Part shown: one piece after another, positions 51,276 through 59,982 of the stretch | Position numbering within the stretch: position 1 is the stretch's first letter | Layout: the number at the start of each line of letters is the position of its first letter | From: Luteipulveratus mongoliensis | GTDB taxonomy: Bacteria; Actinomycetota; Actinomycetes; Actinomycetales; Dermatophilaceae | Direction: 5' to 3' | Length of the DNA stretch: 64,000 nucleotides | NCBI RefSeq assembly: GCF_001190945.1 | Contig: NZ_CP011112.1 | Location: forward strand, 744,001 to 808,000 | Notes under the pieces: model-generated | Told to the model about the DNA's origin: nothing | The model's input: the letters and a program-made list of their open reading frames with translations, nothing else | Database searches by the model: none | Program-made: the position numbers and the translations under genes

Positions 51276-51876
51276 CGTCACGGCGGCTGTCGCCGCGACC
51301 AAGGGGTTCATGCCCGACGACGAGGGTGAGGCGTTGTACGCCACCGCCCTGTCCTCGCGCGCCGGCACCTGGCTGGAGATCGGGACCTACTGCGGCAAGT
51401 CGACACTCATCCTCGGCGACGCGGCCCGCCGCGTCGGGGCGCAACTGGTGACCGTCGACCACCACCACGGCTCCGAGGAGAACCAGCCCGGCTGGGAGTG
51501 GCACGACACCTCGATGGTCGACCCGCGTACCAGCCGGCTGGACACCCTGCCGACCTTCCGGCAGGCGCTCGACGACCACGTCGGCGACGTCGTCTCTGCC
51601 GTCGTCGCCTCGACCCAGCAGGTCGCGCAGTGGTGGCGTACGCCCGTCGACCTGCTGTTCCTCGACGGCAACCACACGGAGGAGACGGCTCAGCACGACT
51701 ACCGCGCGTTCGCGCGCCATGTGGCGGCCGGCGGCGTACTCCTCGTGCACGACGTCTTTCCCGACCCGGCCGACGGCGGGCAGGCTCCGTGGCACGTCGT
51801 CGAGGCCGCGTTGGCGTCCGGCGACTTCACCGAGGAGTCGGTGCACGGCTCGCTGCGCGTGCTGCGACGCGTCTGA
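51259..51876 (+). CDS. Class I SAM methyltransferase, last gene of the operon
   Basis: A 205-residue enzyme of the Methyltransf_24 type: GTWLEIGTYCGKSTLILGDAA (motif I), LVTVDHHHGSEEN and VDLLFLDGNHTEE (motif II, metal/acid loop). ATG 51259 lies 17 bp inside the preceding gene. With the GT4, the first methyltransferase and the cyclase-like protein it should modify one product, probably a glycolipid. Confidence 0.85.
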   Translation: MTLPADVTAAVAATKGFMPDDEGEALYATALSSRAGTWLEIGTYCGKSTLILGDAARRVGAQLVTVDHHHGSEENQPGWEWHDTSMVDPRTSRLDTLPTFRQALDDHVGDVVSAVVASTQQVAQWWRTPVDLLFLDGNHTEETAQHDYRAFARHVAAGGVLLVHDVFPDPADGGQAPWHVVEAALASGDFTEESVHGSLRVLRRV

Positions 51877-51956
51877 CGTCCCTCGAGGACAACCTCATTA
51901 CCTCCTCGCGCGTCACTATGCGGGAAGACGATTGACGTCATCCAAGGGGGAAGACC

Positions 51957-53060
51957 ATGAGCAAGACCGTCACCACCATTGTCATGTCGCTGGCACTTGC
52001 CGGCGCGGCACTGCCGGCCGCAGCGTCGGCTCAGGCATCCGTACGACCGGGAGCTGCTGCCGGCGCAGCCGTACCGGCCCTGCCGGCTCCTGGGTCGTGG
52101 GCGACCGGCTGGAGCGCTGTCATCAGCGACACCCGGGCACCGACCGTGAAATATCTCGCTCTGATCAGCCCGACGGGGGAGCGCAAGCCCGTCGGCACGG
52201 TCGCTGCGGGGACGACCGTGCTCGACGTTCGACACGACGCCCGGATGATCATCACCCGGTCGAAGGTCGTGGAGGGGACGCCGACAGTCTTCACCCTGTG
52301 GGACGCGGCAACCGCGACCGGGAGGCGCATCAACGTGCCGGCCGGGCAGGGCCTCGACTTCGGCCCTGGCGACCAGCTCATCGCCCAGGAGGGCTATCCC
52401 AACCCGAGGGTTACCGTGCGCTCGAAGGAGGGCGCCGTGGTGCGTACGCTCTCGGTCCCGACCGACGGGCAGCCGGCGGTCTCCCCTGGAGGCACGACCT
52501 ACATGGTGTCGCGCGGCAACGACATCGGCATCTATGACGTCGTCGCCAACCGTCTCGTTCGAGCGATCCCCAACCAGAACCCGGGGGTCTCCTGCACCGC
52601 GCTCGGGCTCTGGTCAGACGGTCAGATGCGCTTCGGCTGCTACGACATCCCGGGCAACAGCGCGGTCTACAAGGCCAGCGCGTCGACCGGTGCGGTGACG
52701 CATCTGGCGGGTGTTGTCTCCGACGCTGGCACGGTCTTCGCCACGAATCCCATTGCGGCACAGACGTTCTGGAGTGACTCCTGCCAGGGCGGAGGGACAG
52801 CCCTCGTCAAGGACGGCAAGCCCGTCTGGGTCAACCCGACCGGGCCGTGGGGTGCGGGCACGCACAACGTCCGCACCGTGGCCGGCAGCGGCACGAGCCT
52901 CTGGATGACCGTCGGCTGGACCTGCGCCGAGGACAACCAGAAGACGTCGCTGGCGCGCTACAACACCTCGACCGGAGCCGTGACCGTGCTGGCCGGACCG
53001 GGCTCCCCGGGCGACCAGGGGACCGTACGCAGCGCACAGTCGGTCGACGGCCTCACCTGA
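51957..53060 (+). CDS. Secreted beta-propeller-like protein
   Basis: A 367-residue secreted protein: signal peptide to about 26 (SLALAGAALPAAASAQA), then repeating strands suggestive of a propeller (VFTLWDAATATGRRINV, IGIYDVVANRLVRAI, LARYNTSTGAVTVL). Several Cys (SCTALGL, FGCYDI, DSCQGG, WTCAED) suggest disulphides. Function unknown. It ends 3 bp from the converging GNAT gene. Confidence 0.7.
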   Translation: MSKTVTTIVMSLALAGAALPAAASAQASVRPGAAAGAAVPALPAPGSWATGWSAVISDTRAPTVKYLALISPTGERKPVGTVAAGTTVLDVRHDARMIITRSKVVEGTPTVFTLWDAATATGRRINVPAGQGLDFGPGDQLIAQEGYPNPRVTVRSKEGAVVRTLSVPTDGQPAVSPGGTTYMVSRGNDIGIYDVVANRLVRAIPNQNPGVSCTALGLWSDGQMRFGCYDIPGNSAVYKASASTGAVTHLAGVVSDAGTVFATNPIAAQTFWSDSCQGGGTALVKDGKPVWVNPTGPWGAGTHNVRTVAGSGTSLWMTVGWTCAEDNQKTSLARYNTSTGAVTVLAGPGSPGDQGTVRSAQSVDGLT

Positions 53061-53063
53061 CAG

Positions 53064-54077
53064 CTAGGCCGGCTTCACAGGCATCTGGACCGCGACGCCG
53101 CGCTCGACGATCTCAAAGCCGAGGTCCTCGTTGATCGACACCATGTAGGCGTTGTTGTCGGCGTTGCTCGTGCGCACCAGCGAGCGACCGGGGTAGTGCT
53201 CCTGCAGGTGTCGCAGGTTGGCGATCTTCACGGCCATCCCGAGCTTGTGGCCGCGGTGGTCGCGGTGGACGAACGTCCCCCACTGCCAGACCTGCGTCGA
53301 CGGCTCAGGCGGGACGACGAGGTCGGAGTGCGCGGCGACGACGCCGGTCGAGCGCTCGATGGCCAACGCGATCATTCGGGTGCGGTGCTGCGACTTCTGC
53401 AGGTCCCAGTAGGCGTGGACGCGTTCCGGCGTCTGCGCCTCCGGCTCGAACTCGATCCCACCGGTGGGGGCATCGACACCGAGCAGGTTGTAGAGGTCGC
53501 ACAGGCCCTGCACGTACTCGTCGGGGACGCTGCCGGTGAACACCGTGACGTCGTACGCCTCCGCTGCGGCCTCGGCGGCGCTGTCGCCGTGCTTGGCGAG
53601 CAGCTCCTCGGGCACGGGCAGCGGCATGTGGCGGACGTTCTCGACCCAGCCGGGCTCGAAGCCACGGGCGAGCGCAAAGCGTCGGTACGGATGGCCCTCC
53701 AGGTCGTCGCCCGGCACGTGGAACTCGGTCATCAGGGTCGTACGACCCTCCTCGCGAGTCCGTCGGGTCAAGGCCTCGATGAGCCCGGTGCCATGGCCAC
53801 GGCCGCGGAAGTCCGGGTTGACGTGCAGATCGGTCCACACCATCCACGTGTTGTCCGCGTCCGGGAACCAGGTCATGGCCACCCCGACGACCCGGCCCTC
53901 GTCGTACGCGCCCCACAGCTCGAACCGCTCGCCCGGGTCCTTGAACCGGAGGTCGGCGGCCCACTCGTCAAAGGCCATGGGCTCGGACCACGGTCGGTCG
54001 ACGGCAGCGGAGCGCTCGGTCGCGGCGTGCGCCTGCCGAAGGGCCACGTCGTCGTCGACGTCGATCTGCGTGATCAT
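53064..54077 (-). CDS. Tandem GNAT acetyltransferase (mycothiol-synthase-like)
   Basis: A 337-residue protein with two GNAT domains: first half (about 40-150) with HVNPDFRGRGHGTGLIEALTRR, second half (about 200-330) with FVHRDHRGHKLGMAVKIANLRHL and SLVRTSNADNNAYMVSINEDLGF. This double-GNAT shape is that of the MshD-like acetyltransferases; its substrate need not be mycothiol. Start ATG 54077, divergent from the amidoligase gene. Confidence 0.85.
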   Translation of the reverse strand: MITQIDVDDDVALRQAHAATERSAAVDRPWSEPMAFDEWAADLRFKDPGERFELWGAYDEGRVVGVAMTWFPDADNTWMVWTDLHVNPDFRGRGHGTGLIEALTRRTREEGRTTLMTEFHVPGDDLEGHPYRRFALARGFEPGWVENVRHMPLPVPEELLAKHGDSAAEAAAEAYDVTVFTGSVPDEYVQGLCDLYNLLGVDAPTGGIEFEPEAQTPERVHAYWDLQKSQHRTRMIALAIERSTGVVAAHSDLVVPPEPSTQVWQWGTFVHRDHRGHKLGMAVKIANLRHLQEHYPGRSLVRTSNADNNAYMVSINEDLGFEIVERGVAVQMPVKPA

Positions 54078-54171
54078 GTCTTTGACGCTAGAACCCTCCG
54101 GCGCGCCAGGGCGAATGGTTTTCGGGGTGCGGGTTCACGCGCCGGAAATGGGGGCCAAGTAGGTTGACCCG

Positions 54172-57100
54172 GTGACGATTCGCGTGGCTCTGGAGCACAG
54201 GACGACCTATCGGTTCTCCGAGCCGGTGAAGGTCTACCCCCACACGGTCCGGCTACGGCCGGCGCCGCACTCTCGAACGCCGATCGACGCGTACTCCCTG
54301 AAGGTCACGCCGGAGAACCACTTCATCAACTGGCAGCAGGACGCGTTCGGCAACTACCTGGCGCGGCTGGTCTTCCCGGAGAAGGTCAGCGAGCTCGACA
54401 TCACGGTCGGTGTGGTGGCGGACATGACCGTCATCAACCCGTTCGACTTCTTCGTCGAGGAGTACGCCGAGACCTTCCCCTTCACCTATCCGGAGGGTCT
54501 GAAGGCCGAGCTCGATCCCTACCTCAAGCCCGTCGACGACAACTCCGCTGGTCGAGTAGCCCGGAGCGCTAGCGGAGGGCGTATCGAGACCCTCACGGAG
54601 CAGTGGCTCGCCGAGAATCGGCCGGCCGACGACCTGCGTATCGTCGACTTCCTCGTCGCGATCAACCGGGCGGTCAACCGCGACATCGCCTACACCGTGC
54701 GCCTCGAGACCGGCGTGCAGGACCCGGACGAGACGCTCGAGAAGCACCTCGGCTCGTGTCGGGACAGCGCGTGGCTGCTGGTGTCGGTGCTGCGCAAGAT
54801 GGGCCTCGCCGCACGCTTCGTGTCGGGCTACCTCGTGCAGCTGACCTCTGATGTGAAGTCCATCGACGGCGCGTCCGGGCCGGACGAGGACTTCACCGAC
54901 CTCCACGCCTGGGCCGAGGTCTTCGTCCCGGGTGCGGGCTGGATCGGCCTCGACGCCACCTCTGGTCTGTTCGCGGGCGAGGGTCACATCCCGCTGTCCG
55001 CGACGCCGCACCCGTCGTCCGCCGCGCCGATCAGCGGGGCCACGGGACTCGTCGACGTCGACTTCTCGTTCACCAACACCGTCACCCGCATCCACGAGGA
55101 CGCGCGTGTCACGAAGCCCTACAACGAGGCGCAGTGGGCTGACGTCGACAGGCTCGGCAAGCATGTCGACACGCTGCTGGACGCCGCCGACGTCCGGCTC
55201 ACCATGGGCGGGGAGCCCACGTTCGTCTCGGCCGGCGACACGTCGTCAGCGCAATGGGAGTCTGCTGCCGACGGTGACGAAAAGCGTGCGTTGGCAACGG
55301 ATCTCGCGTCTCGACTCAAGCAACGTTGGGCTCCCGACGGGCTGGTGCATCACGGCCAGGGCAAGTGGTACCCCGGCGAGCCGTTGCCGCGCTGGCAGAT
55401 CCAGCTGACCTGGCGCGCCGACGGCGTACCGCTCTGGTCGCACCCTGAGCTGCTGGATGACCCGTGGGGAGACCCGCGCGAGCTCGATCCTCAGGTGTCG
55501 CGCGACCTCGCGTACGGCATCGCGGCGCGACTCGGCGTACCCACGGAGCTGGCGCTGCCGGCGTACGAAGACGTCCTCAACGACACGTGGGTCGAAGCCC
55601 GTAGGCCGGTGGGCGAGGAGCGACCCGAGGTCGACATCGAGCCGACGGATCCGGACCCCATGGCTACGGTGAATTCCCTTGATTCCCAGGCCAGTACGCC
55701 GCGCGGCTGGGTCGTGCCGATCTTCCGCGACACCGAGGGTGACGGCTGGGCGACAGCCCAGTGGCGGACCCGCCGCACGCACCTCTTCCTGACTCCGGGT
55801 ACGTCCCCGATGGGCTTGCGTCTGCCGCTCGGCTCGATCGCATGGAGCGAGGCTCCGTTCGAGCCGGAGGCTCCGGCGTTCGGCTCACGTGACGACCTGC
55901 CGACTGCTTCATCCGTGCTGGACGGCATCACCCCTGCGGCGGTCCGGGACATCGAGGAGTCGCCCAGGACTGCGCTGTGCGTCGAGGAGCGTGACGGTCA
56001 TGTCTTCATCTTCCTGTCCCCGCTGAGCCACCTCGACCATGCGCTGCAGGTGGTCGCGGCTGTTGAGGCGGCGACTGAAAAGCTCGGCGTACCAGTAGTT
56101 CTCGAGGGCTACCCTCTGCCGGGCGACCCGCGGACCAAAACCCTGTCGGTCACGCCCGACCCGGGCGTCATCGAGGTCAACGTGCAGCCGACGTCGTCGT
56201 GGGACGACCTCACCCACCTCACCGAGACGCTGTTTGAGGATGCCCGCCAGACGCGGCTGGCCACCGAGAAGTTCGACGTCGATGGCACCCACACCGGCAC
56301 CGGCGGTGGCAACCACATCACTCTCGGGGGCACGACACCGCAGGACTCGCCGCTGCTGCGTCGACCCGATCTGCTGCGCAGCCTGCTGACCTACTGGCAG
56401 CACCATCCGTCCCTGTCCTATGTGTTCTCAGGGCGATTCATCGGTCCGACATCGCAGTCGCCACGCGTCGACGAGGGGCGACACGAGACGCTCTACGAGC
56501 TGGAGATCGCATTCGCCGAGCTGGAGCGGGTCGTGGGCGCCTCCGATGAGCAGATCGCCGCGGATATCGCGTCGGACAAGGACCGCGCCGAGCCCGCGGA
56601 GGACCGGCGCGCTCGCCACCTGACGTCCCAGCTGTGGCTGACCGACCGGCTGCTCCGTCATCTGCTGACCGACATCACCGGCAACACCCACCGCGCCGAG
56701 TTCTGCATTGACAAGCTCTACAGCCCGGACTCCGAGCGAGGACGCCTGGGGTTGTTGGAGCTTCGCGGTTTTGAGATGCCGCCGCACCCGCAGATGTCGC
56801 TGGTGCAGTCACTGCTCGTTCGGGCGTTGGTGGCCAAGTTCTGGCACGAGCCCTACAGCGGTCCGCTGGTGCGCTGGGGATCGCGACTGCACGACCGGTT
56901 CCTGCTGCCGGGCTTCGCGGCCGCGGATCTGCGCGAAGTCGTCACTGACCTCAATCGCTTTCTGTCCGCTTCGGATTCGAAGGCTCCACTGCTGGACGAG
57001 TCATGGTTCGAACCGTTCCTGGAGTTCCGATTCCCGAGGTTGGGGGAGACCGACGTGGCCGGCGTACACCTCGAGCTGCGGACGGCCGTCGAGCCGTGGC

Positions 57101-57636
57101 ACGTGCTCGGCGAAGAGGTACGGCAGTCCGGCACGGCTCGCTACGTCGACTCGTCTGTCGAGAAGGTTCAGGTCGCGGCATCTGGCCTGGTCGAAGGCCG
57201 ACATGTCGTGACCTGCAACGGCGTGCCCGTGCCGATGGTCCCGGCGACTGGATCCGGTTGGGGGACAGGCACTTCCGAGGCTGGCGCCTTCATCGGTGGC
57301 GTGCGCTACCGCGCGTGGGCGCCGCCGTCCGCGCTGCACCCGACGATCGGTGTGCACTCGCCGCTGGTGTTCGACCTGGTCGACACCTGGAACAACCGTT
57401 CACTCGGCGGGTTCACCTATCACGTGGTGCATCCCGGCGGCCGGGCCTACGAGGACTACCCCGTCAACGCGGCTGCTGCGGAGACGCGGCGCTCGTCGCG
57501 CTTCGAGGCGATCGGCCACCGCACCGGCCCGGTCGACACGTCGGCGTGGCCGGACACCCGCGCCATGCTCGGCGGCGCCGGCGTCGAGTACCCCACCACC
57601 CTCGACCTACGCCGCTTCGACCCCGGCCACCGCTGA
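54172..57636 (+). CDS. Transglutaminase-DUF2126 putative amidoligase
   Basis: A 1154-residue protein. Residues 1-90 match the bacterial transglutaminase N-terminal domain. The transglutaminase-like core has C196 (HLGSCRDSAWLLVSVL), H245 (DLHAWAEVF) and D261. From about 300 to the end is DUF2126, a putative amidoligase (GS-like fold), with VRLTMGGEPTFVSAGD and GTHTGTGGGNHITLGG. Residues 127-140 (GRVARSASGGRIET) are encoded by a palindromic repeat half-unit. Comparative genomics places DUF2126, circularly permuted ATP-grasp, alpha-E and transglutaminase genes in one predicted peptide-ligation system; partners follow at 60790-64000. GTG 54172 may be leaderless. Confidence 0.88.
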   Translation: MTIRVALEHRTTYRFSEPVKVYPHTVRLRPAPHSRTPIDAYSLKVTPENHFINWQQDAFGNYLARLVFPEKVSELDITVGVVADMTVINPFDFFVEEYAETFPFTYPEGLKAELDPYLKPVDDNSAGRVARSASGGRIETLTEQWLAENRPADDLRIVDFLVAINRAVNRDIAYTVRLETGVQDPDETLEKHLGSCRDSAWLLVSVLRKMGLAARFVSGYLVQLTSDVKSIDGASGPDEDFTDLHAWAEVFVPGAGWIGLDATSGLFAGEGHIPLSATPHPSSAAPISGATGLVDVDFSFTNTVTRIHEDARVTKPYNEAQWADVDRLGKHVDTLLDAADVRLTMGGEPTFVSAGDTSSAQWESAADGDEKRALATDLASRLKQRWAPDGLVHHGQGKWYPGEPLPRWQIQLTWRADGVPLWSHPELLDDPWGDPRELDPQVSRDLAYGIAARLGVPTELALPAYEDVLNDTWVEARRPVGEERPEVDIEPTDPDPMATVNSLDSQASTPRGWVVPIFRDTEGDGWATAQWRTRRTHLFLTPGTSPMGLRLPLGSIAWSEAPFEPEAPAFGSRDDLPTASSVLDGITPAAVRDIEESPRTALCVEERDGHVFIFLSPLSHLDHALQVVAAVEAATEKLGVPVVLEGYPLPGDPRTKTLSVTPDPGVIEVNVQPTSSWDDLTHLTETLFEDARQTRLATEKFDVDGTHTGTGGGNHITLGGTTPQDSPLLRRPDLLRSLLTYWQHHPSLSYVFSGRFIGPTSQSPRVDEGRHETLYELEIAFAELERVVGASDEQIAADIASDKDRAEPAEDRRARHLTSQLWLTDRLLRHLLTDITGNTHRAEFCIDKLYSPDSERGRLGLLELRGFEMPPHPQMSLVQSLLVRALVAKFWHEPYSGPLVRWGSRLHDRFLLPGFAAADLREVVTDLNRFLSASDSKAPLLDESWFEPFLEFRFPRLGETDVAGVHLELRTAVEPWHVLGEEVRQSGTARYVDSSVEKVQVAASGLVEGRHVVTCNGVPVPMVPATGSGWGTGTSEAGAFIGGVRYRAWAPPSALHPTIGVHSPLVFDLVDTWNNRSLGGFTYHVVHPGGRAYEDYPVNAAAAETRRSSRFEAIGHRTGPVDTSAWPDTRAMLGGAGVEYPTTLDLRRFDPGHR
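54550..54591. repeat. Palindromic repeat half-unit inside the DUF2126 gene
   Basis: GGTCGAGTAGCCCGGAGCGC...TATCGAGACC, 42 bp. The matching intergenic units are 40 bp; here one extra C and one extra G bring it to 14 codons, so the frame is kept. Confidence 0.92.
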
Positions 57637-57652
57637 CGGCGTCCGCAGTCAG

Positions 57653-58624
57653 TCACTCCGGCTCTCCCCGGTCCATCGCAGGCACGCTCGCCCGGATCTG
57701 GTCCGACGTCACACGTTGAGGCACAGCGTCTCTGGACGTGATGCGCGCCCAGGTGCTTCCAGACGGCGCGAACGCACCCAGTGAGCCCACGACGATGTAC
57801 CGCCTGATGTCATGTCCTCGCTCGTACCAGAACGGTGCGAGATAGACGGCATATCGACGGCCGGGCACGAGGTGTGCGGCCTCTGCGGTCGTCGCGAACG
57901 GCGAGGCAGGTGTGCCCATCTGATGAATCGTGAGCTGCTGACCGGACTTCTTCGTGCCCGCCCATGACCGCACAACAGTTGCGCGCAGCAGGGTCGCCTT
58001 GTCAGCGCCGGCACCGCTGTCGGCTGCTGGCTCAGTGCCCGGTGAGGCGGCCCAGACAATCTCCGGAGACGGGTCCGCGACGACCTCGATCTCCACGATC
58101 TCGGTGCTCTTCTCGGCCAGCTGGTCCAGGGAGCTGTAACTGCGTGTCCAGTCGACCTCGACGTGGTTGGTGGACGGTGACGGCGAGGGCTGCGTCCCGC
58201 GGCCAGGGATCGCGTCGGGCGAGCAGATTTGCTGGACGATCTGACCGTCGTTGACGCAGCCGGTGACACGGCGCGCCCAGCCGGGGCCGCCGCCAGAGAT
58301 GGACGTGTTGTCGGTGAAGATTTCGATGCGCCCATCGGCGAGCACTCGGATGTGGTCGCGAACGGGCTCGGCCTCGTCGGTCAGGGAGGTCATGGTCGCC
58401 TCTGCTCCGCGGGAGGCCGCGTGCGCGGTGCGCAGACACCGCAGTGGCTGGCCGGACAGCGCGTAGGTGCCGATCGGGAGGCTGACCGATCCGCAGCTCG
58501 CCAAGCGCGACCGCCGGTCGAACTGCTGCGCCACCGCATCCTTGCCGACGTGCTGGCTGCAACCGGTCAGCAGGACCGCGAAGACGCCCAGCGCGCCCCA
58601 GCCGACCTGCGTACGTCTCCCCAT
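57653..58624 (-). CDS. Lipoprotein of unknown function
   Basis: A 323-residue lipoprotein with signal peptide and lipobox GVFAVLLTGC. The body has Cys pairs (ASCGSVS, RCLRTAH, TGCVNDG, ICSPDA) and an acidic mid-section; no family recognised. It converges with the amidoligase gene (16 bp apart) and starts the block that separates the system's genes. Confidence 0.75.
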   Translation of the reverse strand: MGRRTQVGWGALGVFAVLLTGCSQHVGKDAVAQQFDRRSRLASCGSVSLPIGTYALSGQPLRCLRTAHAASRGAEATMTSLTDEAEPVRDHIRVLADGRIEIFTDNTSISGGGPGWARRVTGCVNDGQIVQQICSPDAIPGRGTQPSPSPSTNHVEVDWTRSYSSLDQLAEKSTEIVEIEVVADPSPEIVWAASPGTEPAADSGAGADKATLLRATVVRSWAGTKKSGQQLTIHQMGTPASPFATTAEAAHLVPGRRYAVYLAPFWYERGHDIRRYIVVGSLGAFAPSGSTWARITSRDAVPQRVTSDQIRASVPAMDRGEPE

Positions 58625-58649
58625 GAACCGATGCTACGGAGCGTTCAGC

Positions 58650-58943
58650 TCAGTGCGGATCACCATTCAGCGTCGGTTCTGCAGTGGGCGCGGAGGAGGC
58701 GTCGCCGCCAAGGCGCTGGGTGCCGTAGCGGACCGCTGCGGCTTGCCAGGCCGGCGTGCTGCTGCGATCGGCGTACGACGTCGCAGCCTTGCGGGCCGCG
58801 GCCTCGACGTCCCGGCCGGTCGCCTGCCAACGGTCACTGCGACGCAGGCGGGACAGGACGGCGTACGCGATCAGACCGAGCACGGCGATGACTCCGACAA
58901 CCAGCGCGAGACGGACGGCGAGCACGGTCAGGACGGTCCACAT
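58650..58943 (-). CDS. Small membrane protein under TetR control
   Basis: A 97-residue protein with one long N-terminal membrane helix (VLTVLAVRLALVVGVIAVLGLIAYAVL) and a soluble Ala-rich tail. ATG 58943 follows AAAGGAG. Its short promoter region contains two TetR-type operators (58960-59001). Unknown function. Confidence 0.75.
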   Translation of the reverse strand: MWTVLTVLAVRLALVVGVIAVLGLIAYAVLSRLRRSDRWQATGRDVEAAARKAATSYADRSSTPAWQAAAVRYGTQRLGGDASSAPTAEPTLNGDPH

Positions 58944-58959
58944 GGCAACTCCTTTGATG

Positions 58960-59001
58960 TAGCACGATGATGCTAAATAACAATGTAGCAAGGACGTGCT
59001 A
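58960..59001. promoter_or_regulatory. Twin TetR-type operators TAGCA-N6-TGCTA
   Basis: TAGCA-CGATGA-TGCTA (58960-58975) and TAGCA-AGGACG-TGCTA (58986-59001), 26 bp apart (about 2.5 turns of helix), between the membrane protein and TetR starts. Two repressor dimers could bind on opposite faces. Confidence 0.78.
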
Positions 59002-59011
59002 GAAAGGCCCA

Positions 59012-59605
59012 ATGCCCAAGGTCGTTGATTCCCAGGAGCGTCGCCGCGTCGTCTTCGATGCGGTCTATGACGTGATCGTCGAGCAGGGCATCGCGCAGGT
59101 CTCGCTTCAGCGCGTGGCGTCGGCGGCTGACCTGGCGGTGGGCTCGGTGCGCCACTACTTCGCGTCCCAGGAGGTGCTGCTGAGCGAGGCCGCGACCGAG
59201 CTGATCGATCGTGTCTCGGCGCGTCTCGAGCAGCATCGTGCGCAGTTGGACGACGGCGCCGAACCGCTCGACGTCGCCAAGGCGATGTTCGCCGAGATGC
59301 TGCCGCTGAACGCCACTACGTCCCGCGAGGTGACGGTCTGGCTCGAGTACAACGTGGCCGCTCGCACGACGCCATCACTCCGGCCGGCGGCGCGGGAGCT
59401 GCATCAGGGTCTGCGGACGCTCGCCCGCATCGCGGTCGGCGCGACGGGCCCGCGGCCGGCGGCGCAGTTCGAGGTCGAGGTCGAGCGGCTGGCCGCCCTC
59501 GTGGACGGGCTCGCGATGGCCGCCACTCTCTACCCGCGCGATCTCACCCGAAAGGGCGCCAAAGAGACCCTCGACCGCCACCTCGACCAGCTCTGGGCCG
59601 GGTGA
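59012..59605 (+). CDS. TetR-family regulator
   Basis: A 197-residue TetR protein: HTH IVEQGIAQVSLQRVASAADLAVGSVRHYFASQE, then an effector domain typical of BetI/TetR_C_6-like regulators (MLPLNATTSREVTVWLEY). It starts 11 nt after the second operator and probably represses itself and the small membrane protein. Confidence 0.9.
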   Translation: MPKVVDSQERRRVVFDAVYDVIVEQGIAQVSLQRVASAADLAVGSVRHYFASQEVLLSEAATELIDRVSARLEQHRAQLDDGAEPLDVAKAMFAEMLPLNATTSREVTVWLEYNVAARTTPSLRPAARELHQGLRTLARIAVGATGPRPAAQFEVEVERLAALVDGLAMAATLYPRDLTRKGAKETLDRHLDQLWAG

Positions 59606-59610
59606 CGGAT

Positions 59611-59682
59611 GCCAGATGCCTCCCCACCTCGCAGATGACCCTCATCGAAGAGAGTCATCTGCGAGACAGAGAGGCATCTGGC
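59611..59682. repeat. Long nested hairpin after the TetR gene (third family)
   Basis: GCCAGATGCCTC (59611-59622) pairs with 59671-59682, and CTCGCAGATGAC (59628-59639) with 59654-59665. It begins 6 nt after the TetR stop. Same build and placement as families A and B, different sequence. Confidence 0.8.
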
Positions 59683-59715
59683 GCGACCAGTCGGTGCTGA
59701 CCGGTCAGGAAAGGT

Positions 59716-59982
59716 TCAGGACAGGTCGGGCACCGGCTGGGTCGACTTGCTGTACTTCTCGGCCGCCTTCTGCTGGAACTCCGGCAGGTCGGCCTCGGTG
59801 GCGGGACCCGCGGAGTCGGTGACGACGTACCACTCCTCGGCACCGGCGTACCGGACCGTGGCGACCGCTTGACCGGCCGCGGTGAGCTGGCTCGACAGCT
59901 CGACCTCGCCCGTGACCACTCCGACCTCGTCGGTCATGATCCCGCCGGGAGGCGCCGTGAACGTGGTGGAGAGCGCGGTCAT
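59716..59982 (-). CDS. Small protein coupled to the secreted HNH nuclease
   Basis: An 88-residue protein whose ATG (59982) overlaps the nuclease stop by four bases. No signal peptide or membrane segment is seen, so it is probably cytoplasmic; sequence VGVVTGEVELSSQLTAAGQAVATVRY looks beta-rich. No family recognised. Coupling suggests an immunity or accessory role for the nuclease; not proven. Confidence 0.65.
   Translation of the reverse strand: MTALSTTFTAPPGGIMTDEVGVVTGEVELSSQLTAAGQAVATVRYAGAEEWYVVTDSAGPATEADLPEFQQKAAEKYSKSTQPVPDLS

Noticed and set aside
54172-57636. Frameshift or pseudogene at the repeat in the DUF2126 gene
   Set aside because: The frame stays open through the 42-bp unit and both flanking domains are in the same frame.
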